Shown: piece by piece, positions 47,311 through 57,800 of the stretch | How the letters are laid out: each line of letters begins with the position of its first letter | Position numbering within the stretch: the stretch's first letter is position 1 | NCBI RefSeq assembly: GCF_050948175.1 | Contig: NC_135198.1 | Span: forward strand, 8,693,001 to 8,757,000 | Source: Xylocopa sonorina | Taxonomy: Eukaryota > Arthropoda > Insecta > Hymenoptera > Apidae | Direction of reading: 5' to 3' | DNA: 64,000 bases | Program-made: the position numbers and the translations under genes | The notes under the pieces: generated by a model | What the model was told of the DNA's origin: nothing | Seen by the model: the letters and a program-made list of their open reading frames with translations, nothing else | The model's database searches: none

Positions 47311-47364
47311 TGAAGTCGGAGGGTATCCGACTTCACCACTAAGTACTGCTACAACAAAGCAGTA
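47311..47364. repeat. Two adjacent perfect hairpins
   Basis: TGAAGTCGGA-GGGTA-TCCGACTTCA (47311-47335) has ten pairs and a five-base loop. TACTGCT/AGCAGTA (47344-47364) has seven pairs and a seven-base loop. Only eight bases separate them. Confidence 0.65.
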
Positions 47365-47669
47365 GTAATATATATTACTTGTTTGTTCATAAAAATAAAT
47401 TGTATCTATACATATTCATACATGTAAATGATTATTAATATTAGTAAGAATATTTCACTTTTATACATATTCGTGTCTAATATACTACTTCCTTTACAAC
47501 TTTATAAATATACTTATTATGTGTGGATGAATCACAACTATTATAGTACTCGTATTCAATTATTTAATAATTATTAGTATTTCTACTATTAAATTATGAC
47601 ATTTGGAAACGCGAAGTGCAAGAAGACCTAGCCTGATCTAGTAAATAACACAAAATTAATGTTACCACT

Positions 47670-47693
47670 CATGGATATAATTTTACATCCATG
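47670..47693. repeat. Perfect 7-bp hairpin
   Basis: CATGGAT and ATCCATG around a ten-base AT loop. Another inverted pair, GTCACTC/GAGTGAC, spans about 47733-47784 just downstream. Confidence 0.55.
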
Positions 47694-47830
47694 GTCACTA
47701 TGCTCATTGAAGAAATTCTACGTAATTACAACCAGTCACTCGTGCCGATTTGGACCTTTCGTCCTACGACATGATTGAGTGACCAGAGGAACTTAAAGGC
47801 ATGCAACTCACCGACCGCATATGTATGAAA

Positions 47831-48022
47831 GAAGTCATTGGAGATGCTGCTGATAGCTGGAGGAAGTCATCGGGGATGCTGCTGATGTCTGGAGGATGTC
47901 ATCGAAGACGCTGCTGATGTCTGGAGGATGTCATCGAAGACGCTGCTGATGTTTGGAGGATGTCATCGAGGACGCTGCTGATGTCTGGAGGATGTCATCG
48001 GGGATGTTGCTAATATCTGAAG
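47831..48022. repeat. Six-copy 32-bp tandem repeat
   Basis: Units at 47831, 47863, 47895, 47927, 47959 and 47991, each exactly 32 bases. The pattern is GATGTCATCGAAGACGCTGC followed by TGATGTCTGGAG. Middle copies differ by one or two bases and the end copies more. A GCT triplet run follows at about 48027-48045. Because 32 is not a multiple of three, a frame shifts each copy and meets a stop. Confidence 0.9.
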
Positions 48023-48636
48023 AAACTGTTGCTGCTGCTGCTGCTTTAGTGAGGTCTTCGAAGATACGGCAAATGCCTGAAGAAAGTCATGTTATGAATT
48101 AAAATTCATGTTACCATACAATCAATCAGTTAAGAAAAAATATTAAGAAATGTTGCTTACCTCTAGGAGGTCATCATGAACGTTGTCGTCAGGGTAGATG
48201 TGGTAGATGAATCCATCGTAGAAGTAGCTGAAAATGTTAAACAGAAACCATATTATGATAATTTGGCCTTTTAAAATTCTTGTTAATATTTTCAACTATT
48301 AATTTACTTCATTGTGATTAATTTTATGATTAAATACACAATAAATTAACCTCAATTATGTTAATTTAATAATCAAAAAGATTAAAAGTTTAACAAATTT
48401 GGAATTGTAGATAAAATACGAAACATACTTACATTTTTGGCTTTTGAAGCACAGCTAGATCCTTTAGGTGGGCAGCAATTTGACTCTAGTACCGGGGCAG
48501 CAAATATTAAAAAAAAAATTAGGAATAAAAAAAAATAAATAAAAGACTACAATACTATTGCCATGTGTACGAAGCAAACACTGACTCTACTCCTTCGCGT
48601 ATGAATATTACAAAAAAAATTTAATTATAATTAGAG

Positions 48637-48713
48637 CAGCTGTGCTCTAAAGAATGCTAAAATTATTTATCGGAACAAACACTGACTCTACCGACCGCAT
48701 TGCGCGCGGTCAC
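48637..48713. repeat. Short hairpins and repeated ACTGACTCTA words
   Basis: AGAGCA-GCTG-TGCTCT near 48637 and GACCGC/GCGGTC near 48692-48711 form small hairpins. The word ACACTGACTCTA occurs twice here (about 48579 and 48679), with a variant at 48480. Confidence 0.55.
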
Positions 48714-48872
48714 CAAAATATTCTGAAAGAAAAACATTGTACATGGGGGAACAAGGGGTAAATAAAAACAGCATACAATTTACTTTCGTATTATTCTTCA
48801 TCTTTCCTGATCGAGCGTTTGTTCTAAAAAATATTACTTTCTATTTAAATTATCGAACTATGCATATATAAA

Positions 48873-49250
48873 TATTTATATATAAATAAAATAGATTATA
48901 AAGTTTGAATATATTGTAAAATATATCCAAATATTATAATCTATTTATGAACACATTAAAGACTCATGATTGATCTGTAAATAATCTATTATGATTATTT
49001 GGTATCAGAATTTTGAAGCGTATTGAATATTCCTAATTAGTGATATTTCTAATTATAGATTATCATAGATTGTGTAAAAATATGTATATATAAATAAAAT
49101 AGATTATAAAATTTGGATATATTGTAAAATATATCCAAATATTATGAACTATTTACGAACACATTAAGAATTTACGATTGATGTATAACAATCCTTTTAC
49201 GATTATTTGCTATCAAAATTTAAAGCATATTCAATATTCCTAATCAAAAA
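48873..49250. repeat. Two tandem copies of a 208-bp AT-rich segment
   Basis: Copy 1 starts near 48873 and copy 2 near 49081. Both contain TATAAATAAAATAGATTATA, AATATATTGTAAAATATATC, CACATTAA and ATTCAATATTCCTAAT-like words in the same order with a 208-base offset. Confidence 0.75.
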
Positions 49251-50586
49251 ACTGTATTATATGTTGTAAATATCTAAAATTGCTTGTAAAAATAATTATT
49301 AAACTGAATAAATCATTACTTGTTACATACATCATGTGTTCATCATGGATCATATATAAAATGTTACCAAATGACAAATGGTAAGGTAATATAAATTTAT
49401 ACCATACGTTCTTATCAAATTCTTACGTCACACCTCCATCAATAGTAATAATGTTCATTACTCATTATATTCATCGTTTGGAAGACATAACTGCTCAAAA
49501 ATCTGTAACAGAGCAAAACCAAACAATTAGAATAAATATACAAAGGTAAAATGAGTTATATTACGATTTTATAGTAAACGAGTTTATAAATTATATTTTC
49601 AAAGTTCAAACAAAGTCTATAAACAACTACGAACAATGAAACGAATAATAATAAGAAAAGCAAGAAGAAAATTCAAAGATAAATTCATACTTATAATGAA
49701 AATGTTCAATAAATAATCGATCAAGTGTGCAATGATTAAACAACGTTTATGATAGAACAGAAGTGTAATAGAATAGTAATTAAGAATACTACGTAGTCGA
49801 CAAGCAAGCTTGTAAACGTACCTCGAAAATAGAAGCGTGTTTCGAAAAGTTTTATCGGTAGCGGTCGACAACACGTCTTACCACCAGTCGAGGACGACGC
49901 CAACTGATTGCCGATGCCACTCGCCGCGTGGCCCGCGAACGACCGAACGCGGTCGAAGACATTCGATCGAGACCGAAGACGCTCGAACGTAATTTCACAA
50001 CTACGCTTTTACGTTTAATTTCGTGGCCTTGGTATTTCGCTATCTGCTTCAACTGTCAACAAATCAGCTAATTGAAAATCTACTACAATAGACACGTCTC
50101 GAAAGTACGAGTTCCAGGAAAATTCTCGCGCGTATTTTTCTGAGAACAGTACGCACTGTTATGTTATGGTACACATCGTCTTAGATAATTGGCACAGACA
50201 AATTTGTACTGTTCTATAAATATATATCTGCATGTAGAATACGTATAAAATATGTAATATTTCACTCTAGGTATTATTTTATTATCTATACAATGTTAAC
50301 TGCGAATATCGCAGTAAATTATACACTGAAATACTGGAACTCTTGTCTTAAGAACGAAATTATTGCAATAAATCTTTTTCTTTCCAGGCAAAATTTAACT
50401 ATCGCAAGGAAGAAATATTTCAACTTGAACTTTGCTCCCTGTTTCTCTTCAATCTATTTTGTGCTCACTCGTTTTGATAACGCATCTATCCTACGCTTGA
50501 TCTCGTCGTTGTTAAAATTGCGATTATTATAAATTAACGATTGCCACGCCGCGCGTGTATAATAAATAGGGAATAAATCATTATCC

Positions 50587-51015
50587 ATGCAATGCGATGC
50601 AACAAATAACATCTACGGGGAAATAATTCAGATAGCATCGAGTATGCACGGTTCGATATTAAGCGCTGAATTGATTTTTGGAAAGATAGAAACTCATTTA
50701 GAATTACCTCAAATAAAGGAGAAAATTGCTGTATTAATTATTGCACATTTTAGGCAGATCCTTAATACGAATCTTGTCTATCGATCGATCGTAAAAATAT
50801 TATCAATTCAACGAAGTAATCGCCTTTCCTTCGATACTAATGGAACGATTTCACCGAAATCCCTTGAAATTGTATATGCAACAATTGCAGGCGATCCACG
50901 TCCATGCAAAATTGATCGGAGCAACAAACGTACGTACGTACTTATAACGAACGATACGATTTACCACCGTGGTAAAGTACGAGGCTGCGTGATGTATGAT
51001 TTATGCCGTAACTGA
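50587..51015 (+). CDS. Unconfirmed 142-codon open frame
   Basis: The longest frame in its AT-rich neighbourhood and not low-complexity, starting MQCDATNNIYGEIIQIAS and ending YDLCRN. No signal peptide, membrane helix or family motif is recognised. There is no clear splice or polyadenylation context. Chance is the more likely explanation. Confidence 0.15.
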   Translation: MQCDATNNIYGEIIQIASSMHGSILSAELIFGKIETHLELPQIKEKIAVLIIAHFRQILNTNLVYRSIVKILSIQRSNRLSFDTNGTISPKSLEIVYATIAGDPRPCKIDRSNKRTYVLITNDTIYHRGKVRGCVMYDLCRN

Positions 51016-51659
51016 TAAGGGCCATTTCGGAAGCAAGAAGTTTTGCGGGACCGCGTTTATCAAAGGCTTTTTCCCTCGAGCGATGCGATGTTACCTGGCG
51101 AAACTTTCAGACAACTTCGATTCGTCTCGTACAATAATGGACAATAAAAAACAATAATATTCTTTCGTTATGTGCGTGTACGCGTGTCCTTCAGCTGATG
51201 GACGATCGATTCGGAAAAGGGATGATAGATTCAGTCGGCTGGATAACGATAAATCTTAAGCTGGATGCTATTTAATTCTCCATTTCGAGACAACTCGCTC
51301 GATGGCTGGTAAATTGCATGAAATATCGCCGCACTGAAAATTCGAACTTGGAGGAACGATTTCATGCTGGACCATTATTGATCGATGGAAACGATTACAC
51401 AGAGAACGGGTTTTTAATTTTATGGAATCGACGAAAACGTCTGTGGGTAGATAAAATTTTTATCGTCGATCTGTTAGCACTTTGGGATCCCTTCGATCGG
51501 TCGTTTAAAGCGTTAAGCTATCTATATAATGTAAATGCTTTCCTTTAAGAAGAATTTCAGAAAAATAGTTCACCCCTTGCAAATTTATATAAGTTTTTGT
51601 TGTATAAAATGTATCGTACATGCATGTACAAAGGTATTATGGTGTTTGGAGTACACGTC

Positions 51660-51853
51660 TGAAATAAGCCGCAGCATTTTTCCATGGAACGTAATCCACA
51701 GTACGGTGACGTAAAAGAGTTCTTCTAGTACGCGACAAAAGATTTTCGCTGTCGCTGATAGAATTTGAGAAATGGTGGCTCCGGTGGCGTAAGGTATCCC
51801 TGTGTCACCTGATTCTGTGAATAGCAACGTGGATTTCACGTTTGAAACATTCT
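51660..51853 (-). CDS. Possible orphan coding exon
   Basis: A minus-strand frame after a strong acceptor (TTTTTTTCCAG) reads NVSNVKSTLLFTESGDTGIP and later AKIFCRVLEELFYVTVLWIT. It could end at a GTGTAC donor after FHGKMLRLISD. Composition is protein-like, with an amphipathic or membrane-like end. No family was recognised and no partner exon was found within a few kilobases. It could be an isolated exon of a larger gene or chance. Confidence 0.2.
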
Positions 51854-54800
51854 GGAAAAAAATCATGACGTAGATTCTTCGTCAAATATTTCAAAAGAGC
51901 GATCCTGATAAAACTGTTCGTTTCTTTGATGCGCTCCTGCCCTCGCTGGTGCTTCGTAACGTAATTTGGATAAAAATCGCGAGATTTGTAATTCCACTCG
52001 TTGTTTTAAACAAATTGAATATATGGCTGTCGATCAATCGATATCGCGACACAGCCTTAATTTCGTATCGGAAACGTTACACTGAAAACGAAACAAATAG
52101 GTGCATCGGTTCGCTGTTCACATCTGGTCAAAAATATTCTCAGCCCTTTGATTTGTTACCCATTTGACTCTGGTATCCCACTCTCTCTCCTCTCTGGGTA
52201 AGTATCCCGTTCCACGTTTCCTATTTCCCATATCGAGTCTCTCAACTCTCCGCTACATGTACACCAAACGCATTCAGAACCTCTCCATGGATCAGACTGT
52301 TATTTTATCCCAGGGAGACTCAACAAAAATGCTTAAAAACCTTCATTCATCCGGCGCTTTTCAAACATCCGTTTGAACTTTAAATTCTCAGACGGACTAA
52401 AACCGTGTACACCCGTTGGACGGCCGGCAGCAGAGGGCCGTCCGTAATCCCTGTGCAACCGACGCCGTACGATAAGGAGAAAAAAGCACGATGGAACGTC
52501 GATGGATCGACGACGTCACTCCACTTTGGTCAGAGATTTTTCAACGACGAACGACGAAGCGTGCTTACATCCTCGTTACCCAGCGGGGTGCGGACAAATC
52601 GGAGCGGGGAACGATAAAAGTGTCCGAGCGGTCGACAGGCCGCGGGAAAAGTGTCCGCGTTTCCGTTGATATCGATTTCGCGTTAGGCCACGTGCAGCCT
52701 TGACTCTGGACCGCCTATTTTTCAAGCCGTGTACATGTGTCTAGAGTTCCGACACGCTCCGACGACGAATTCCAGACCGACTAGGAACAAGCTGGAATTC
52801 GCGAGCGTTGCCACCAACCGGGTACCGGCACGAGAATGCCTCGTATCGCAAATCCCTTTCGAAGAATGAGAAAACGTTATGTATCGTATGATAGCTATGG
52901 TGGCGATATGGCGACCGTGGCTGTGCATGCGCGACTTCGCGTGCAAGCCTCTCCACGTGGAGAATCTATGTCGTGAAAGAATTCCAACTCTGCCAGGACG
53001 CAGCGTTATGTGGATACCGTTGTTTCGTGTTTTGCGCCGAGATTGTTCTCGTTCTTCGGATGCAGCAGGTGTTGGCGAGGTTTTGTTAGCGTCGACGGGG
53101 GTTGCGCGTTTTTTGCCGGCCAGATCAAGGGGCGGACAGAGCATTCGTTGACGCGTGTACCACTTCTGGTGCATCGTATAATTGAAAGACTATTACAACG
53201 ATCGAGAAATAGTAAGCAAGGTTCTTGACAGAAATACAAGGGGACAAATCTGTCCTTAAACTGCAGTTTAGTCGCGTACATTCAAGGGCCGGTAGAAAAT
53301 TTCCGGGGTTTCGCAAGAGTCACGGAAACATAGATGACGGTGCGCGATATCGCAACGACAAAGGCGTTGGTCGAAGGCGAAAAGGCGAGGAAAATGGGTT
53401 TCAGGATGAGAAAAAAGTAAAGGGGAAAAATAGACGCGACCCGTGGGAGGGTGGCTGGCATCGTTTCCAAACCGGCGGATTTACAACATTAATTTCCGTG
53501 ACGGACAAGTGCTCCGGCTAATGGTACTTTAATGACCGAGAACTGTATCGAACCGGGTCTCGTTGGCCATGCGTACCGTGACGCGTCTAAAATCAAGATT
53601 TACCCTCGTGACGCTGATCAATGACCGACTTCTCCCGTCGCGATACACGAAACGCCGTGTGTTCGATGTTTGCAGATCCTTGGGATTCCTCCGTGTCGTG
53701 CAGATCCCGCTCGAGTTTCGGCTAACATCCGAACGCGGACTGGAGTGGCTCTCCTCCATCCCCAATGTTGAACCTCGCGGTCCTGTTCTCTGGAGTCGTT
53801 CGTGGACGACGCGACGGATGGAAGTCCCGCGACAAAGTATTCTACTGCCTCGCTGATAATAAATGGTGCACGTGGAAACGCGGAGGATGAACGTAGGAAG
53901 AAGCACGAGACGGTAGTTTGTCCGTTTCGTCTGTAGATTTTTGCGAGGAGTCGGGAAAGTAGCTGCGAACGTAATTATACTGATTGTTCGCAGCTGGAAG
54001 ATCGATACGGCGTACGTCCCGTTGGCGGAAAGGCTCTCTTACCGTACTGCGAGAGAACTTCTGTTGTTTTGGTGTAATGAAAGAACCGGGTGGAACATTC
54101 GGACTGTTCTTTGTTTCAGGAGTTCAGTTCTTTCGCGGCTTTTAGAGGCGGCGCTCTGTTTGTTACCGTAATCTACTGCCGTTTATCGCAACTTTGTTTC
54201 CCGTTGCAATTAGAATTTTAAATTGATAAGACGAAGACGCACGGTGGAGTTGTAGAAAGGTTCATAGCGCGCGAAGTGATTGTTCCCCTTTTTTTCTTTG
54301 AGGAATCTGATCGAGTCGGGGTTGCAGCACATGCATTACGACGGAGGGTGCGAACAGAAAGGAGCCAAAATAAATTCCGCCTGGGCGGAGCTATCCTCGT
54401 AGGTTTTTGTAGCTTTTAAATCTCATCGGGTGGCTCTTTGGGTCATTTTTTAGAGGGCTCGTCGAGTGAGCTATCAGGGGAGGAAGAGAGAGCGTGGCGC
54501 TTTTACATCAGCACTTACAGTCTCTCTTACTGTATCTCGGTGGTCGAGAGAACGTGGTGAGCTCTATTCTATGAGCTGTTCCCTAGCGAATCGATTTTCC
54601 TCTATCGGAAACGATACGCCCTGGAAATAAATTTCATTCTGTTTTATCCATTATCGTTTCTTGTTTTTAAAGCAGTCGTTTCTTAGCCGATGCTCTAGAG
54701 AAGCTCCTGTACGCATTGCGACATTTGTATAGAGCTGTTCATTTTAATCGATCATCTTGCGTATCGCCGAAATCCCGCCCATATTTTTTATTCATGCGCG

Positions 54801-57800
54801 TTTATCGGATTTAATTCGACACCAATTATTGTCAAATAGCCATAGGAAGGGTTTATTTACGATACCCGATGCATTGAATATGAAAAATAAACATTTCAGA
54901 ATGAAATTTAAATGGTACTCCAACGTCAAAGGATACGCGAGCAAAAGGATGTATTTAAAGAGCCCTAAAGCCCACCATCAATGCAAATTTTTAAAAAAGT
55001 GGACTCCATTGCCTTTTATTTTGCATTGGTACCATTTAATTCGCCACATCCACTCCCTTTGAATAACGTAGCATTTTTTCTAAAGCATTTCACAGCATCC
55101 AGCAGCCAGTATTTTTATCTCGAAATGAATATATTTTTTTCTAGTTCGAGTACCTAGCGAAAAGCACGGGCTTTAATAAAAAATTACCAGCGCTCGAGCA
55201 GCGGCGCCCCAAACCGCCAAAAAATCGACTCAAAAATTCGACCCCTTTCACGTGAAATCGCGAGCACTCCAGGCTTCCGGCATTTCGTTTCCTCTTCTTT
55301 GGAGGACGAAGTTCACTTAAAGAGCTCTCGCGGTCGGAGCAAGTAAAGCTCTGTCGTTTGGACGCTATTCTTTCCAATTTCTCTCAGCTTTCCTACCTCT
55401 GATTAGGGGTTGAACACACTCGTTCGTGCCCCGTCGTTAATCAAGGTAAACTTCGCTTTCGCTTGGCTTTCTTCGTCGTTTTATCGTGATAGAGAAGGCA
55501 CTGCTCTCGTTTTCAAGTTCAAAGGGCTTGAAGACAATGTTCCGCGGAAACTTGTTTTTTCCTTCAGACTCGATGTAACACGATCTTTCTTACACACTTC
55601 AGGAGGTCTACCCTTCAAGTCCACTGCGACGTAAAAGTTTCACTTCGTGAGATTCGAACGCTATTTGTAAGATTCAACGTTGGACTGTACATGTTAATTA
55701 TTAGCGGATACGAAGTTCCAAAAGTGTCACTATCATATTTTTCAACGGACAGCGGCAAAGGGTTCGAGTTTATCTCGCTTAACCGGAAGTTCTGTCTTTT
55801 TGTGAAATGTTCGCAGTACTGTTCCAAACTGTTCATTCAGATCCGTTCGTACTTGCATCGTGCCTGATGCCATCGCTAATAATCGGACCGAAAAGGCGCG
55901 GAAAAGCGGACGAAAACGAAGGGAGAAATACGTTTCGACAGTTGCCCCGTTCCGGGAGAATGGCTCGTTCGCGTGTCGGACACGGGCTCGCGAAATTATC
56001 GAGCACGATTGAAATGTAAAAGCAACGTTACACGGTTAAGGGATCGTGTAGTTTAAAGCATTTCGCGAACAGACGACGAGATAACGAGGCTTTCTTTTCT
56101 TTTTCCCTCCGCTTTTTCCATCCACTACATTTTTTGTCTCTTCCCGTCGACCGATTTCTCTCGCTTTTTAACGGGGTGTCTATAATGATATTACGCTTCC
56201 TCGACTTCTGCCTCGAGTGTTCCGCACCGGATTGATCTTCGCGAATTGGAACTGTTGTATCTTTGAAAGTTTCAATGGAAGAGGGAGGGCTCTGTTTCTA
56301 AAAAGTCACTCGATTGGATCGACGGCAAGTTTTAAGCACAGTGAACAATATTTTCGTTTGCCGACTGATCGTAGATGTTACGCTTCGATTCTTCTACGTC
56401 GAGCCATCGTCCTTTCCTGCCCCGTATTTTATATTTGGATCGTGGATTTAACTTTTTACAGTGTAAACCAACTGCGGTCTGCCCATTTCATATGTTACAA
56501 TTAAACTTGTATTCGTAGCAAATATCAGTAAACTTTTAAAATGGCGCAAAATGCACGGATGAAATATGCAGAGTATCTAAATTGAAATATACACACGTTA
56601 TAACAGTTGAAGGATGATACACAAAACTCTATTTATCCACGCTCCAAATTTTTAATTACTCCATAAAAATATGAATCTGCGTAAACGTTCAGAATCTAAC
56701 TGCAACGTACTGGCATTTCTATAATTTTCATTTTAATTCCTATTTTATATCACAAGTTCTCATCCCCGCGGACTGCGCCGCTTCTATTTAACTTTCTCAT
56801 TATACGTTATAACTTTCTGCACTGTACGTGTCTACACTCGTGTACAGACTTAAAGCAAACGCGAGCGTTTTCACTAATAACCGGACTGATTGTGTTTGAG
56901 GATTGCTCCGTAGCCTTTAATCCCTCAATAGCGTTTCTTCCCAACGCGCACCTGCTATGGATCCTTGTTTCTTCCTATGTCTCTGGCTTCCATTCGCGAT
57001 ATATATTCCACTATTAATTATGATCCCTTCGAAAGTCTGGTCCCTTATGTTCATCCACGAGCGCAAAGTAACCCAATTCGTTTCTAGAGCAGGTTAAACC
57101 GCTACAATCGATTCGGGTACACCTATCAATAGCATCGACAGAAGCGGCAGAAACAGTTATAAATTGTGCCAATCGTAAAATTAAATTTCGTCGGTTTATT
57201 TACAAATGGGAACGCATTCTGGTAATCGAAAGCAGTTCCTAAAACGGCCGCGCAATTTGAAGTTAATGGAGTGGCGCGGAAAAATGGAAACCCCCGGCCG
57301 CAAAGCGCGGATAATGAGACAACCGTGGTGAATTATTGACTCAGCCAAGCGAAATTTTCGAAACATATAAATCTGGTCCCGCACAAAGAGAACGCCGACA
57401 CGTGTTCACCGCGTGCGAATTAAATCGATCGTCCCGTTCTGTTCCATGGGCGGACGACACTTCTCCTCGCTACCGGCTGACTAAGAACGGGCTGTGATCA
57501 CTGAAAAATTGCCGCGGCTTGCGCGTCGTGTTGTCTGCGCTTGGAAAAAGGTAACGATCGCTCGAAAATTGATGACGTCCTCTCTGCGATGAGCCTCGCC
57601 GGTGCATAAAAACGGATTCTCGCGATCGGAGGCGAATTGAAGAAACACTCGAAACTCGTCCGAGCCAGAAGCGACGTGGATCCGGGGGTTTGCTCGCCTA
57701 TCAAAGCGACTAAATTCGTTGGACTCTGTAAACACCTAGAGTACGGTAAATCTTAAACGTTGACACAAGATCGTTCAAATAATTCCGCTCGGGGGACGGG

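Larger units (their letters stand above)
47812..49962 (-). ncRNA. Candidate spliced minus-strand transcript (non-coding or short-coding)
   Basis: Several minus-strand segments have consensus splice signals in a consistent order. A first exon with ATG at 49962 ends at donor GTG|GTAAGA (49882). Then come 49502-49427 (acceptor after GCTCTGTTACAG, donor GTAAGA), possibly 48722-48692, then 48485-48433 (donor GTAAGTATG), 48227-48161 (acceptor TTTTCAG, donor GTAAGC) and 48076-47812 (acceptor CTTCAG, donor GTGAGT). Joining 48485-48433 to 48227-48161 gives an open frame reading HLKDLAVLQKPKI then YFYDGFIYHIYPDD and VHDDLLE. The frame fails in the next exon because of the 32-bp repeat. The first-exon frame MSSTAFGRSRATRR has no known motif. 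No family is recognised. A long non-coding RNA or a degenerating gene both fit. Confidence 0.35.
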
